Shown here: positions 18,239 through 28,699 of the stretch, in pieces | Layout of the letters: each line of letters begins with the position of its first letter | How positions within the stretch are numbered: the stretch's first letter is position 1 | Assembly (NCBI RefSeq): GCF_002201535.1 | Contig: NZ_NIWW01000010.1 | Coordinates: forward strand, 1 to 64,000 | Direction of reading: 5' to 3' | From: Lacimicrobium sp. SS2-24 | Lineage (GTDB): Bacteria > Pseudomonadota > Gammaproteobacteria > Enterobacterales > Alteromonadaceae | Length of the DNA stretch: 64,000 nt | Position numbers and translations under genes: made by a program | The notes under the pieces: model-generated | The model's database searches: none | What the model was told of the DNA's origin: nothing | What the model saw: only the letters and a program-made list of their open reading frames with translations

Positions 18239-19360
18239 TTAATAGTCCCGCCAGCTACCTGGGATCCGTCCAACACGACGAAACGCATCGTGCTGCTCGA
18301 TAGACTCCAGTACATCCGCATCATAAACGGCGTTATAAGTACCATTGGCATGGCCAATGGGGTGATTAGAGGCCACCACGCCATTCACTCTGGCGCCACC
18401 GGCCATGTCAATCTCAAAATCGGCTACAACACCGGGCTTACGAAATGAAAATAAAATACCGAAAAGCTCTGCGCCGCCGTTCATTTTTATGTTCCCGTCG
18501 GTAACAATAAGTATTACCGGTGCAGCAGTGCTCCCGATTATCGTACCGGCATTGACTGAACAATGACCATCCACCCAGATTAGCCCCACAGAGGCTGCAT
18601 TTAATGAACTGCAGTCTGCCAGTACCTGATCGGCATCCGCACGTAACTGCGGCCATTCGGCTTCAGGAACATTAAACAGATACTCCATCAAATCATCAGG
18701 AAAACCGGGGTCATCATCGACAATATCCAGATTTTTAAACCCTTTTTCAGAATAGGGGCTGGCACTGCAATTGCCATCATTAAACTCCTGCAAGCCACAG
18801 GTGGTGCCACTTCCATTATTCATATCGACGGTCTGATCGGTCCAGATAGACAAAGGCACTCCAGTGCCGCCACCATTGGGATTGGCCGTTACTTCGAAAT
18901 TACCGGTTACCGCCATGCCACCGGCCACAATCAAGGGGGCATCAGGCGGGTTTGCCAATACCGAATACAACAATGCGGATTCACGCACCGTAGCGGTGGC
19001 AAGATTATCGGCAGAAGAGCCCACCGAAACGAGATCCATCACGGTGACGGTGGTAGATTGTTTTGCAACTAATTGCCTAACCCCGGAGACTGAGTAAGAG
19101 GTGTCTTCAGGCAGTGTCGTATTAAAGGCACTGCCATCCCAGGCAGGTTCTTCAGATAACCGACCTAACCCTTTCATCAGTCCGGCTTCTGCGGCGGCAA
19201 AAGCAAGTGCGTAATTTTGTTCATTGAGTAGCGTCTTGTGCTGCAGGGTTTTCACTCTGCCGGTATACAAGGTTACCATCAGCACAACCACCAGAAGTAA
19301 CACCACCGAAACCAGGATCATGGCGCCTTTTTGCTTAACAGGGGAATTAAGATTAGTCAT
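18239..19360 (-). CDS. PilX-like minor pilin assembly protein
   Basis: A 373-residue protein with the PilX N-terminal pattern (KQKGAMILVSVVLLLVVVLMVTLYTGR): a basic start and a single membrane helix without the strict GFTxxE site. The rest is a soluble domain with Asn/Gly-rich turns (GNFEVTANPNGGGTG). PilX proteins prime pilus assembly with the other minor pilins. I begin it at the ATG at 19360, which overlaps the end of the PilW-like gene by 8 bases; one base separates its stop from the PilV-like ATG. It is roughly twice the usual PilX length, so the assignment rests on the N terminus and position. Confidence 0.78.
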   Translation of the reverse strand: MTNLNSPVKQKGAMILVSVVLLLVVVLMVTLYTGRVKTLQHKTLLNEQNYALAFAAAEAGLMKGLGRLSEEPAWDGSAFNTTLPEDTSYSVSGVRQLVAKQSTTVTVMDLVSVGSSADNLATATVRESALLYSVLANPPDAPLIVAGGMAVTGNFEVTANPNGGGTGVPLSIWTDQTVDMNNGSGTTCGLQEFNDGNCSASPYSEKGFKNLDIVDDDPGFPDDLMEYLFNVPEAEWPQLRADADQVLADCSSLNAASVGLIWVDGHCSVNAGTIIGSTAAPVILIVTDGNIKMNGGAELFGILFSFRKPGVVADFEIDMAGGARVNGVVASNHPIGHANGTYNAVYDADVLESIEQHDAFRRVGRIPGSWRDY

Positions 19361-19979
19361 AAGCCCGCACCAACACATTTTCCTCGTAATGGCGATTAAA
19401 CTGTGGAGTATTGTTGAGTTCACCAATAAGGTCGATGGTTACCTCATAACTGCTGACCTGATTGCTGGTGGTCTGCGCAAGGGTAAAACTCAAGCTGGTA
19501 ATCCCGACCACTTCACTATCGGTCACATCCTGCCAACCATCGTCCTCGCATCCGATACCAGCCTGTCGTACCTCTATCGCGCCATCCCGTAACCTGAATC
19601 CGTAATTTTCATTGTTTGCCGGGACATCCAGTTCACCATCCAAATCAGCGTCATAGCTGAACAAAATGCAACTGTTAGCCATCTCCCCGGGATAGGCTCC
19701 CAGCACGATGCTGTTGGCGAAGGCCGAAGGGTTTGCCACCGGGTCCTGAACTCTGGCAAGCGCATCACCATTAATCCCCGCCCGGCGTATCTCTCGCTTC
19801 ATTAAAAAAAGTACCGCTCGTAGCTCTTCTGTCAAACGCGATTGATTGAGAAGATTCGCATTGGTACCGATACCATATCCGGTGACTGACGCGAGTAAGG
19901 AAAGCGACGCCATACCCAGTACCATGGCAATCATCAGCTCCACCAGGCTGGCACCTCTTTGTCTTCGTTGTTCTAACAT
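19353..19979 (-). CDS. PilW-like minor prepilin
   Basis: A 208-residue protein with a prepilin signal (RQRG|ASLVELMIAMVLGMASLSLLASVTGY) and PilW-like features: an asparagine-containing helix, RLTEELRAVLFLMKREIRRAG, and a pseudopilin C-terminal domain. Minor pilins of this type form the initiation complex at the pilus base or tip. It overlaps its neighbours on both sides. It is shorter than many PilW proteins (about 300-350), lacking part of the C-terminal domain, but has no sign of frameshift. Confidence 0.82.
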   Translation of the reverse strand: MLEQRRQRGASLVELMIAMVLGMASLSLLASVTGYGIGTNANLLNQSRLTEELRAVLFLMKREIRRAGINGDALARVQDPVANPSAFANSIVLGAYPGEMANSCILFSYDADLDGELDVPANNENYGFRLRDGAIEVRQAGIGCEDDGWQDVTDSEVVGITSLSFTLAQTTSNQVSSYEVTIDLIGELNNTPQFNRHYEENVLVRAYD

Positions 19980-20488
19980 GCCGGATAGTCTCCTACATTG
20001 CCTGCCACCGCGCAGATTCTTACTCGTCCCAGATTGCTCATCACCAAGCGTAAGGTATTGGTACCGTCGCTCAGTTCAAAACTGCCGGCATTGCCCACAG
20101 ACATGCCGCGCATGCCATCAATAACCGATGTACCTCCTGCAAAGGCAAGGTTCTGCATTTTGACATCATTGTAATCGGTGAAAGCCACTCGTTGTTCCAC
20201 ACCATCTATTAAACAGCTATTCGCCACTCCGCAGTCACAGGCGCCTGCATCGCTAATACCCACGCACCAATTATTTCCGGATACAAAATCAATAGTGACA
20301 TCGCTGCCTTTACTGATTGCCACCGAGCGCGCGTATTGAAGCATAAAGTAACCATTTTGCGTGGCGCCTTTAACTTGTTGAGATTTAAACGCATCAATGA
20401 TGGCTGGCGCACCAAGGGTAATGGTAATACCGACCACTGCGATGGTGATAAGAAGCTCAAGCAAGGAGATGCCTTTGTTTATGTACAT
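19973..20488 (-). CDS. FimT/FimU (GspH-like) minor prepilin
   Basis: A 171-residue protein beginning MYINKG|ISLLELLITIAVVGITITLGAPA, a prepilin signal with Glu5, followed by the GspH/FimT fold (QNGYFMLQYARSVAISKGSDVTI, C-terminal CAVAGNVGDYPAC with two cysteines likely to form a disulfide). It heads the leftward minor-pilin cluster. The ATG at 20488 is used; an in-frame TTG at 20497 is possible, and no clear ribosome-binding site is seen for either. Confidence 0.82.
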   Translation of the reverse strand: MYINKGISLLELLITIAVVGITITLGAPAIIDAFKSQQVKGATQNGYFMLQYARSVAISKGSDVTIDFVSGNNWCVGISDAGACDCGVANSCLIDGVEQRVAFTDYNDVKMQNLAFAGGTSVIDGMRGMSVGNAGSFELSDGTNTLRLVMSNLGRVRICAVAGNVGDYPAC

Positions 20489-20636
20489 AGTTTTCAATAC
20501 TTATACCCAACCATTTCGTTAACCCACTATAATGATGCTCTGAAGATGCTTATCCAGTATCAGTTTAACTGTGCTAATGCATCACATGTATGACTAGTTT
20601 AGACCACAGCGGTCACAATAAAGGTATGTAAAAGGT

Positions 20637-21005
20637 ATGCGCCGTATCTCAGGTATGACACTAATAGAATTAATGATCGTTGTTGCCATCATTGGCATCA
20701 TTGCCGCGGTTGCGGTTCCGTCTTATCAGAACCAGATTACCAGCTCCCGGCGCAACGACGCGAAACAGCAATTATTGCAGATGCAGCTACAGCAGGAAGC
20801 CTATCGGCTGGAGAACGATACCTATGCGGATACAGCAGCATTGGGGGTGCCGGTCAGTGACTATTATACCTTTACGGTTGCAAACGCGACGGCCACCACG
20901 TACACATTAAGGGCCACAGCAAAAGGCAGTCAGAGTGGGGATTCTGCCTGCAGTCCACTGACACTTAATCAATCTATGGCGAAAACGCCTGCGGGCTGTT
21001 GGTAA
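20637..21005 (+). CDS. pilE: Type IV pilin PilE
   Basis: A 122-residue pilin with a short leader MRRISG and mature start MTLIELMIVVAIIGIIAAVAVPSYQN containing Glu5. The C-terminal pair Cys105 and Cys121 should form the D-region disulfide loop. PilE of this size is a minor pilin of the Pseudomonas PilE type or a small major pilin. It is divergent from the minor-pilin cluster and convergent with ispH. Just upstream, a start codon immediately followed by a stop (ATG TAA, 20626-20631) lies six bases before the pilE ATG in a repeated AAAGGTATG context, which could affect initiation. Confidence 0.9.
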   Translation: MRRISGMTLIELMIVVAIIGIIAAVAVPSYQNQITSSRRNDAKQQLLQMQLQQEAYRLENDTYADTAALGVPVSDYYTFTVANATATTYTLRATAKGSQSGDSACSPLTLNQSMAKTPAGCW

Positions 21006-21026
21006 ACTGCGCTCTCAGCCTATTAC

Positions 21027-21968
21027 TCATAGCTGTTTGATGCGCAGCTCTTTGGGCACCGCAAATTCGATATTTTCCTGGCGACCCGGTGTCTCTATCA
21101 CTACCTCTGCGCCCCAGGATTTCAGTTTATCGACTACCCCCTGCACCAACACTTCCGGGGCCGAGGCTCCGGCGGTTACGCCCACATGAGAGACGGCTTC
21201 CAGCCACTGTGGCTTGATGCAATCCGCACCGGCAATAAGATGGGCACGGGCACCAGTTTTCTCGGCAAGTTCGCGCAGCCGGTTAGAATTAGAGCTGTTT
21301 TGCGCGCCCACGACCAATAACACGTCGCAGGCCTGTGCCAGCTCTCGAACTGCATCTTGCCGGTTCTGAGTGGCATAGCAAATGTCATCCTTGCGCGGCC
21401 CTTCTATGGCAGGAAACTTATTGCGAAGCGCATCAATGATATCGGCGGTGTCATCTACAGACAGGGTTGTCTGACTGCAGTAGTACAGCGCCTGTGGATT
21501 TTTCACCTCAAGATGTGCAACATCATCTACTGACTCCACCAGGTATATTCCACCACTGGCATTGTCATATTGCCCCATTGTACCTTCTACTTCAGGGTGG
21601 CCCTGATGACCAATAAGAACGCACTCGACACCTTTTTTGCTGGCCCGGGTCACTTCCATATGCACTTTAGTGACCAAAGGACAGGTCGCGTCAAACACTT
21701 TCAGGCCTCGCGCATCGGCTTCCTGTCGAACGGCTTGTGACACCCCGTGTGCCGAGAAAATCACAATACTGTCATCAGGAACCTCGCTCAATTCATCCAC
21801 AAAACAGGCGCCCCGGTCTTTGAGACCGTCCACCACAAACTTGTTGTGCACCACTTCGTGGCGAACGTAGATAGGAGGTGAAAAGATCTCAAGAGCCCGC
21901 TCAACGATAGTGATGGCGCGATCTACGCCAGCACAGAAGCCTCTTGGGTTTGCCAGATGAATTTGCAT
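21027..21968 (-). CDS. ispH: 4-hydroxy-3-methylbut-2-enyl diphosphate reductase
   Basis: Iron-sulfur enzyme that performs the last step of the MEP isoprenoid pathway, forming IPP and DMAPP. The 313-residue sequence starts [18 protein letters not shown] with the cluster ligand Cys12; the other two ligands are in FDATCPLV and [16 protein letters not shown] near the C terminus is also conserved. It lies at the end of the leftward run ribF-ileS-lspA-fkpB-ispH, 11 bases downstream of fkpB. Confidence 0.97.
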   Translation of the reverse strand: MQIHLANPRGFCAGVDRAITIVERALEIFSPPIYVRHEVVHNKFVVDGLKDRGACFVDELSEVPDDSIVIFSAHGVSQAVRQEADARGLKVFDATCPLVTKVHMEVTRASKKGVECVLIGHQGHPEVEGTMGQYDNASGGIYLVESVDDVAHLEVKNPQALYYCSQTTLSVDDTADIIDALRNKFPAIEGPRKDDICYATQNRQDAVRELAQACDVLLVVGAQNSSNSNRLRELAEKTGARAHLIAGADCIKPQWLEAVSHVGVTAGASAPEVLVQGVVDKLKSWGAEVVIETPGRQENIEFAVPKELRIKQL

Positions 21969-21979
21969 AGAGTCTCAGC

Positions 21980-22414
21980 TTAAGTTATTTGCAGAATTTC
22001 CACATCAAAAATGACTTTGTGGCCCGCCAGCGGATGATTAAAATCCACGGTCACAGAATCGCCGGCCACGTCACGAACGATCCCCGGGATCTCGGCCCCT
22101 CCTGGCTGAGAAAACGCCAGTATCATGCCTTTTTCGGGCGGCGCATCGGCGCCAAAGCGGCCACGATCCATATGATGAATATTATCCGGATTGGGCATGC
22201 CAAAGGCATCTTCAGGGGCAAGGGTAAAACTCTTGCGCTGACCTTCCTGCAAGCCCATCAGGCAGGCTTCAAAGTTTTCTGTCAGACTGCCGTCACCGAT
22301 TTTAAGTTTCGCCGGTTTATTGTTGACCCTGGTGCTATCGGCAGCAGAGCCATCTTCAAGTTTCAGATCGAAGTGCAACACCACTTCACTGTCTGCGCCA
22401 ATGATTTTAGTCAT
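21980..22414 (-). CDS. fkpB: FKBP-type peptidyl-prolyl cis-trans isomerase FkpB (SlpA-like)
   Basis: Cytosolic prolyl isomerase and chaperone of the SlyD/SlpA branch; the 144 residues include the FKBP core and the inserted IF (chaperone) loop (KSFTLAPEDAFGMPNPDNIHHMDRGRF...). There is no His-rich metal tail as in SlyD. It overlaps lspA by 8 bases, and the lspA-fkpB-ispH order is conserved in gammaproteobacteria. Confidence 0.93.
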   Translation of the reverse strand: MTKIIGADSEVVLHFDLKLEDGSAADSTRVNNKPAKLKIGDGSLTENFEACLMGLQEGQRKSFTLAPEDAFGMPNPDNIHHMDRGRFGADAPPEKGMILAFSQPGGAEIPGIVRDVAGDSVTVDFNHPLAGHKVIFDVEILQIT

Positions 22415-22904
22415 CTGTTTTTACCCCATTGTTGCGAAAGGCATCGATGATCAGCAAGGCTGCGCCAACAAAAATGGCGCTGTCAGCAAGATTGAACGCC
22501 GGCCAGTGCCACTCGCCCACGTAGAAATCGAGAAAATCCACAACATAGCCATACGCCAGGCGATCATAAAGGTTACCCAGGGCACCGCCAAGTATCAGGC
22601 TAAAGGCACAGGGCAACAGCACCTGCTCTTTTTTACTCTGGCGCAGCCAAAACAGGATCAGAACGCTGACCGTCAGCGCAATGGCTGTAAAGAACCAACG
22701 TTGCCAACCTCCGGCGTTGCTTAAGAAACTAAAAGCTGCACCATAATTATGCACATGAGTCAGATTAAAGTAGGGCATGACAGGGATAGATTGATACAAC
22801 GCCATCCCTTCCAGCACCCAAATTTTGGTCAGCTGATCGCACAACAATACCACGCCTGCCAACCATAACCATCGTAAGCCGGTATCCCGAAACAGTTTAA
22901 GCAT
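22407..22904 (-). CDS. lspA: Lipoprotein signal peptidase (signal peptidase II)
   Basis: Inner-membrane aspartyl protease that cleaves the signal peptide of prolipoproteins after diacylglyceryl modification. The 165-residue protein has four membrane helices and the catalytic dyad motifs GNLYDR and FNLADS. The ATG at 22904 is chosen: it gives [17 protein letters not shown] at the N terminus as in E. coli and overlaps the ileS stop by 8 bases. Its clients in this window include BamD, the M16 protease, DUF3833 and DUF3192 proteins. Confidence 0.95.
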   Translation of the reverse strand: MLKLFRDTGLRWLWLAGVVLLCDQLTKIWVLEGMALYQSIPVMPYFNLTHVHNYGAAFSFLSNAGGWQRWFFTAIALTVSVLILFWLRQSKKEQVLLPCAFSLILGGALGNLYDRLAYGYVVDFLDFYVGEWHWPAFNLADSAIFVGAALLIIDAFRNNGVKTDD

Positions 22905-25725
22905 AGTGACGTTGCTCACCCTGTCCATCGACATTATCAATACAACGTCCACATAGCTGCGGATGCTGTTCATTGTCGCCAACATCTTCACGATGGTGCC
23001 AGCAACGCACACACTTGCTGCCGTCCGATTTAGTCACCTGCACCCACAATCCTGCCATTTCTGATGGTGACAGTGTATCAGGACGCGAGTGCTCATCGGC
23101 AACCTGGGCCGAAGAGGTAATCAGTACGAATCTCAGCTCATCAGAGAGTTTACGCAGTACATCTGCCAGCGGTGCTGAGGCATACAGGGTCACATTGGCT
23201 TCCAGAGAGCCTCCGATCAGACCATCGCGTCTGGCCTGTTCCAGGGCTTTATTCACCGCATCTTTAACAGCGATAAGCTGCTGCCAATAGGTGTTGCCAA
23301 ACTCATCTTCAACGGCCAAGTCATCGAGTCCTTCATACCAGGTATCGGCAAATACATATTGCTGACGCTTACCTGGTAAAGCCTGCCAGATCTCCTGTGC
23401 CGTGAAGCTCATGACCGGCGCCATCAGTCTCACCAGAATTTCAGCAATATGGTACAGCGCTGTCTGACACGAACGGCGGGCAATGCTGTCCGCCTTTGCG
23501 GTGTATTGCCTGTCTTTAATAATATCCAGATAAAAACTGCCAAGTTCTATTGAGCAGAAGTTCATTAATTTCTGGGTGACCACCAGGAAATCATAGCGAT
23601 CATAGGCCTCTGTCAATTCTTGCTGCAACACCTGTGCACGGCCCATGATCCAGCGATCCAATGCAACCATGTCTTTAGCCGGCACCTGATCCGTCTCAGG
23701 TGAGAATCCACTCAGGTTAGAGAGCAGAAAACGACAGGTATTTCGAATTCGACGATAGGCATCGGCAGCCCGTTTGAGAATTTCATCTGAGACGGTCATC
23801 TCACCACGATAATCGGTGGAGGCAACCCACAGGCGCAGGATATCCGCGCCAAGTTTGTTCATCACATCCTGCGGCGACACCACATTACCCAGTGACTTGG
23901 ACATTTTCTTGCCCTTCGCATCAACGGTAAAACCATGGGTCAGCACTTGTTTATAAGGTGCATGGCCTTTGGCAGCCACTGAGGTCATCAAAGAGGACAT
24001 AAACCAGCCACGGTGCTGATCCGATCCCTCCAGATATAAATCCGCCGAAGCAGGGATATCCTCACGGCGATCCACCACAAAATAGTGGGTAACGCCTGAG
24101 TCGAACCAGACATCCAGGGTATCTTTGACCTTTACATAATCCTGAGCGTCTTCACCCAGCAGGCTCTTTGTTTCCAGGTCCCACCATGCCTGAATCCCCT
24201 TTTGTTCCACTTGCTGCGCAACCTCTTCCAATAGTCTCTGACTATCCGGATGCAGCTCACCAGTGTCTTTATGGACGAATAAGGCGATGGGCACCCCCCA
24301 TGTCCGCTGACGGGAAATACACCAATCGGGGCGACCTTCTACCATGCTCTCAATGCGGCTCTGTCCCCAGTCGGGAATCCACTGTGTTTTGGCAATTTCT
24401 TTGAGTGAATCACGGCGCAGACCATTTTTATCCATGCCAATAAACCACTGCGGCGTAGCGCGGAAAATGATGGGTGTTTTATGTCGCCAGCAATGCGGAT
24501 AGCTGTGCTCGTAGGCGTGGTGGTGCATCAGGTTATGCTTTTCCTTCAGCACCTCAACAACATGGTCATTGGCCTTAAACACATGCTCACCAGCAAACAG
24601 AGGGGTATCCTCAAGATACACGCCATTGGCACCGACAGGGTTTACCACCTCAAGACCGTATTTCTTACCCACGATAAAGTCATCCACACCATGACCAGGA
24701 GCCGTATGAACACAGCCCGTACCCGAATCTGTGGTGACATGTTCTCCCATTATCACAGGTACATCGTAGTCGTAAAACGGATGGTGAAGGCGCTGATTCT
24801 CCAGCTCAATACCTTTACAGTAGCCCAGCGCGTGATAACGACTGATGCCAAATCTGTCCATGCACTGATCGACCAATTCAGCCGCCACAATCAAACGACG
24901 TTTACCGCTCTCGGTATCGGCCTGAACCAGACAATATTCCAACGAAGGGTGAACGCAGATAGCCTGACTGGCCGGCAAGGTCCAGGGGGTCGTTGTCCAC
25001 ATGACCACCGAAACCGGCCCCTCGCCTACATGATTTTCAGGGTGCTTGAATCTTTCCACCAACGCAGATTCATCCACGGCTGGATAGCCCACATCAATGG
25101 ATGGAGAGACCTTGTCTTTATATTCCACTTCAGCTTCGGCTAACGCGGAGCCGCAGTCGGTGCACCAATGTACCGGCTTGAAGCCTTTCTCCAGATGGCC
25201 GGCATCGATGATCTGACCCAGCACGCGGATAATGTCCGCTTCCGACTGAAAATCCATGGTTTTATAGGGCTTATCCCACTCTCCCAGCACCCCAAGACGA
25301 ATAAAGTCGGTTTTCTGTCCGGCAATTTGCTTTTCGGCATATTCGCGGCAGTGTTCACGGAATTCCGCTTCTGTGACTTTTTTGCCGGGTTTACCGACTT
25401 TCTTTTCAACCTGCAGCTCAATGGGCAAACCATGGCAATCCCAGCCCGGTACATATGGGGCATCAAAATCCGCCAGTGTTTTTGATTTCACAATAATGTC
25501 TTTGAGGATCTTGTTCACTGCATGACCAATGTGAATATTGCCGTTGGCATAAGGAGGGCCATCATGCAGGACAAAGGGTGTTTTACCCGCTTTCGCCTGA
25601 CGAATTTTGTGGTACAGACCGTCTTCGGTCCACGCCTTGAGCATCTGTGGCTCACGTTGAGCTAAGTTGCCGCGCATCGGAAATTCGGTTTCCGGCAAGT
25701 TCAATGTATGTTTATAGTCGCTCAT
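22897..25725 (-). CDS. ileS: Isoleucyl-tRNA synthetase
   Basis: Class Ia aminoacyl-tRNA synthetase charging tRNA-Ile, with an editing domain that removes misactivated valine. The 942-residue protein has the HIGH-type motif [13 protein letters not shown] near residue 58, the class signature DVWFDSG, the KMSKS motif ([10 protein letters not shown]) near 605, and a C-terminal zinc-binding Cys cluster (CVRCWHH...CGRC). It overlaps lspA and follows ribF after 75 bases that hold two hairpins. Confidence 0.98.
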   Translation of the reverse strand: MSDYKHTLNLPETEFPMRGNLAQREPQMLKAWTEDGLYHKIRQAKAGKTPFVLHDGPPYANGNIHIGHAVNKILKDIIVKSKTLADFDAPYVPGWDCHGLPIELQVEKKVGKPGKKVTEAEFREHCREYAEKQIAGQKTDFIRLGVLGEWDKPYKTMDFQSEADIIRVLGQIIDAGHLEKGFKPVHWCTDCGSALAEAEVEYKDKVSPSIDVGYPAVDESALVERFKHPENHVGEGPVSVVMWTTTPWTLPASQAICVHPSLEYCLVQADTESGKRRLIVAAELVDQCMDRFGISRYHALGYCKGIELENQRLHHPFYDYDVPVIMGEHVTTDSGTGCVHTAPGHGVDDFIVGKKYGLEVVNPVGANGVYLEDTPLFAGEHVFKANDHVVEVLKEKHNLMHHHAYEHSYPHCWRHKTPIIFRATPQWFIGMDKNGLRRDSLKEIAKTQWIPDWGQSRIESMVEGRPDWCISRQRTWGVPIALFVHKDTGELHPDSQRLLEEVAQQVEQKGIQAWWDLETKSLLGEDAQDYVKVKDTLDVWFDSGVTHYFVVDRREDIPASADLYLEGSDQHRGWFMSSLMTSVAAKGHAPYKQVLTHGFTVDAKGKKMSKSLGNVVSPQDVMNKLGADILRLWVASTDYRGEMTVSDEILKRAADAYRRIRNTCRFLLSNLSGFSPETDQVPAKDMVALDRWIMGRAQVLQQELTEAYDRYDFLVVTQKLMNFCSIELGSFYLDIIKDRQYTAKADSIARRSCQTALYHIAEILVRLMAPVMSFTAQEIWQALPGKRQQYVFADTWYEGLDDLAVEDEFGNTYWQQLIAVKDAVNKALEQARRDGLIGGSLEANVTLYASAPLADVLRKLSDELRFVLITSSAQVADEHSRPDTLSPSEMAGLWVQVTKSDGSKCVRCWHHREDVGDNEQHPQLCGRCIDNVDGQGEQRHYA

Positions 25726-25760
25726 CGATTCTCTGTTCCACTGTCTGTCAGTTCATGTCC

Positions 25761-25796
25761 GCCCGCTGGAAGCGGGCCTGCCCAATGATGATTGGG
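25761..25796 (-). other. Two small hairpins between ribF and ileS
   Basis: Two adjacent inverted repeats, GCCCGCT/AGCGGGC (25761-25777) and CCCAAT/ATTGGG (25781-25796), occupy the short gap between the ribF stop and the ileS start. No T run follows on the minus strand, so they are unlikely to be full terminators; they may tune ileS expression or protect mRNA ends. Confidence 0.45.
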
Positions 25797-25800
25797 TAAA

Positions 25801-26736
25801 TTAGCTTGGCAAGTGCGAGGCCAGTATTGCCCTCGCTCGCTCTGCATCGTTTTGAATTTGCGTCTGCAGCTCCTGCAAAGACGAAAATTTGATTTCATTT
25901 CTTATTTTGGCCACCAGCTCAACTTCAAGGGTTTTACCGTACAGGCTGTCATCGAAGTCAAACAGATGCACTTCAAGTTGCGAGCGCTGACCATTTAAGG
26001 TGGGACGGGTACCAATATTACAAACCCCATCGTATTCCCCTGCATCGACCCTCACTTTCACAGCAAACACGCCCGCTACAGGCGCTCGGCAGCGGTTGAG
26101 CAGGACATTAGCCGTGGGAAAGCCTATTGTGCGGCCATTTTTATCCCCATGCACCACTTTTCCCACCAGACTGAAAGGTCGCCCCAGCATGGCTGTCACT
26201 CGCTCAAAATCACTCTCTGCCAGGGCTTCTCTCACGGCGGTGGAGCTGATACGGCACTCTTTAAGACGAAAGCTTCGGGTACTGACCACGTCAAAACCAA
26301 AGCGCTGACCTTCCTTTTCGAGCATACTGAAGTCGCCCTTGCGACCTTTGCCAAAACGAAAGTCGTCGCCCACCACCAGGAATTTAACGCCCAGTTTTTT
26401 TACCAGCAACTGTTCGACGAAGAACTCCGCGGTATATTGGGAAAAGTGCCGGTCGAAACGGATACACAACAATCTGTCTACTCCCAGCCTTCTCAGCTGA
26501 GCGTACTTGTCTCTCAGTCTGCTAATTCGGGCTGGTGCCGTATCCGGTGAAAACACTTCCTCAGGCTGCGGCTCAAACACCATCACTGTTGCCGGTAGCT
26601 GCATGTTTCTGGCTTGTTCGATCAGGTTGCGGATAACGGCCTGATGGCCCAAATGGACGCCATCAAACTTACCGATAGTCAGTACACAACCCTTGTGCCT
26701 GTCGCGGATATTATGCAGCCCACGAATCAGCTCCAC
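25801..26736 (-). CDS. ribF: Bifunctional riboflavin kinase / FAD synthetase
   Basis: Phosphorylates riboflavin to FMN and adenylates FMN to FAD. The 311-residue protein has the N-terminal nucleotidyltransferase part (TIGKFDGVHLGHQA, AVGDDFRFG-like VVGDDFRFGKGRKGDF, ISSTAVREAL) and the C-terminal kinase domain (GRTIGFPTANV and NIGTRPT). I use the GTG at 26736, which gives the family N terminus (M/V)ELIRGLHNI and has AAGGGG upstream. An upstream in-frame ATG at 26793 would add 19 residues not found in the family. Confidence 0.95.
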   Translation of the reverse strand: MELIRGLHNIRDRHKGCVLTIGKFDGVHLGHQAVIRNLIEQARNMQLPATVMVFEPQPEEVFSPDTAPARISRLRDKYAQLRRLGVDRLLCIRFDRHFSQYTAEFFVEQLLVKKLGVKFLVVGDDFRFGKGRKGDFSMLEKEGQRFGFDVVSTRSFRLKECRISSTAVREALAESDFERVTAMLGRPFSLVGKVVHGDKNGRTIGFPTANVLLNRCRAPVAGVFAVKVRVDAGEYDGVCNIGTRPTLNGQRSQLEVHLFDFDDSLYGKTLEVELVAKIRNEIKFSSLQELQTQIQNDAERARAILASHLPS

Positions 26737-26954
26737 CCATTGCCCCTTTTTATGCTCTATCCAGCCAAAACAAAAACACCGGATTATACCCAATTAGCCC
26801 CAAATTGCGAGCCTCAGCAGTGCAGGTCCACTGCACTGGCATCTGGCACCCTGACCCTATCAATCGTTGCTGGGTCATTCACTCTGTTATCAACAAAAAC
26901 GTCACCGGCTATCACCACATTTGGCAATGTCCGGATTGTCAGATTTTCGTTTTA

Positions 26955-28523
26955 TTAGGGAAGATTTGGCTGTCGATTGAGATCCTGGGGGCGGATGCCC
27001 AACACCACGGCAGCAACGGCCAGGCTTACTACGCCAAGCCCTATCAATATGCTCAGTTGACTAACCTGTTCACCCAGCGTCCAGGCTGTCCAGCTACCCG
27101 AAGCGGGCATCATGGCCCACAGACACCCCACCATGACAGCCGTGGCCAGCATTACCCGCCCGATAAACCAAAGACTGTCTGCATCCACCTTGTAAACATC
27201 CAGGCGGTGCAACTTCTGATAAAGCAGGAACGCGTTGAGTGTGGCCGACATCGCCGTAGCAATAGCCAGCCCCACATAACCAAAAGGGATTGCCAGAACA
27301 ATATTAAACAGCATGTTAGAGGCCATCGCCCAGATGCCATAACGCACCGGTGTCCTGGTATCCTGCCTGGAGAAAAAACCTGGTGCGAAGACTTTCACCA
27401 ACATAAAACTGAGTAATCCTGAGCCATAAGCCATCAGGCTATAAGAGGCCATTCTGGCGTCGTTTGCACCGAATTCCCCTCGCACAAACAACACCGTCAA
27501 CAAGGGTTCTGCCAACACTATCAGGCCTGCTGACGCGGGTATTCCGAGTATACATACCATTCTCAGGGCCCAGTCCATATTGGCCCGGAATTGATGGCTG
27601 TGGGCACTGACATGATTGCGCGACAAAGCAGGCAGAATAACGGTAGCGATAGCAATCCCGAAAAGCCCCAGAGGAAATTCCAACAAGCGATCGGAGTAAT
27701 AGAGCCAGCTAATAGAGCCGGTGACCAGAAAACTGGCGATCAGCGTGTCTAACAACAGATTGATTTGACTGACCGATACACCGAACAACGCCGGGATCAT
27801 CAGCCGCCGGACTTTACTGACCTTTTCATCCCGCCAGCCCCAGCGAGGTTTAACTAATAACCCGGTTCGGCGCAGAAACGGCAACTGAAACAGCAGTTGT
27901 ACGATACCACCGAAAAACACCCCCCAGGCCAGGCCTAACGCGGGTTCGTCGAGCCGCGGTGACAGCCAGATAGCCGCACTGATAATACACACGTTGAGCA
28001 GTACGGGGGTAAAGGCGGCAACCGCAAAACGGTTGAGCGTATTCAGTATTGCACCGCTAAGCCCTGTCAGGGTAATAAAGAAAAGATACGGAAAGGTAAT
28101 CTTCAGCATTAATGCGGCAAGTTCAAATTTTGCCCCATCTGGTTCATCAGACAGGTAGGCTAAAAACCAGCCGGTACCGAAAAGTGCTGCCAACACAGGG
28201 GAGCCAATGACCCCGATAAGGGTCACCAGCAGCACAAAGGTGCCCAGTGTTCCTGCGACTCTGGCGATAAAAAGCCTGAGTTGTTGTTCATCCTCTTTTT
28301 TTTGTACCTCACTCAGCACAGGAACAAACGCCTGAGCAAAGGCACCTTCAGCAAACAGACGACGCAAAAAATTGGGGATTTTATTAGCAAAAAAGAACAC
28401 ATCGGCGGCAGCCCCGGCACCCATGAGATTGGCCACCACCATATCCCTGATCAGTCCCAGCACCCTGGATAACAGGGTCATACTGCTGACGATAATCCCT
28501 GATTTCAACAACTTAACAGACAC
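26955..28523 (-). CDS. murJ: Lipid II flippase MurJ (MviN)
   Basis: Flips undecaprenyl-linked peptidoglycan precursor (lipid II) across the inner membrane. The 522-residue protein has about 14 transmembrane helices and the MATE/MOP-like MurJ pattern: SRVLGLIRDMVVANLMGAG at the N terminus and FFANKIPNFLRRLFAEGAFAQAFVPVL. The rpsT-murJ-ribF-ileS neighbourhood is standard for gammaproteobacteria. 218 bases separate it from ribF, so ribF-ileS-lspA-fkpB-ispH probably has its own promoter. Confidence 0.96.
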   Translation of the reverse strand: MSVKLLKSGIIVSSMTLLSRVLGLIRDMVVANLMGAGAAADVFFFANKIPNFLRRLFAEGAFAQAFVPVLSEVQKKEDEQQLRLFIARVAGTLGTFVLLVTLIGVIGSPVLAALFGTGWFLAYLSDEPDGAKFELAALMLKITFPYLFFITLTGLSGAILNTLNRFAVAAFTPVLLNVCIISAAIWLSPRLDEPALGLAWGVFFGGIVQLLFQLPFLRRTGLLVKPRWGWRDEKVSKVRRLMIPALFGVSVSQINLLLDTLIASFLVTGSISWLYYSDRLLEFPLGLFGIAIATVILPALSRNHVSAHSHQFRANMDWALRMVCILGIPASAGLIVLAEPLLTVLFVRGEFGANDARMASYSLMAYGSGLLSFMLVKVFAPGFFSRQDTRTPVRYGIWAMASNMLFNIVLAIPFGYVGLAIATAMSATLNAFLLYQKLHRLDVYKVDADSLWFIGRVMLATAVMVGCLWAMMPASGSWTAWTLGEQVSQLSILIGLGVVSLAVAAVVLGIRPQDLNRQPNLP

Positions 28524-28627
28524 ATTGCGTACCGAGTAGAAAAACAGGCTGTATTATGGGGCATCCGGGAAGTTTTTAAAAACCCTATTCACCGTTCACG
28601 GGCCGTGCAATATTCCAACAAAAGCAT

Positions 28628-28656
28628 TTGACATCCAGGGCCATAACAGGAATAAT
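28628..28656 (+). promoter_or_regulatory. Sigma-70 promoter of rpsT
   Basis: A perfect -35 TTGACA (28628-28633), 17-base spacer and -10 AATAAT (28651-28656), followed by a GC-rich discriminator CCGGGCCC. This is the pattern of strong, stringently controlled ribosomal promoters. Transcription should begin near 28663, giving a leader of about 37 bases before the UUG start of rpsT. Confidence 0.82.
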
Positions 28657-28699
28657 CCGGGCCCTTAATTTTTGACTAAATTCTTTTGGGAGTTTCACC

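Noticed and set aside
24481-25143. 220-residue plus-strand reading frame
   Set aside because: Lies entirely opposite ileS, whose protein sequence is conserved across it. Composition is that of a shadow frame.
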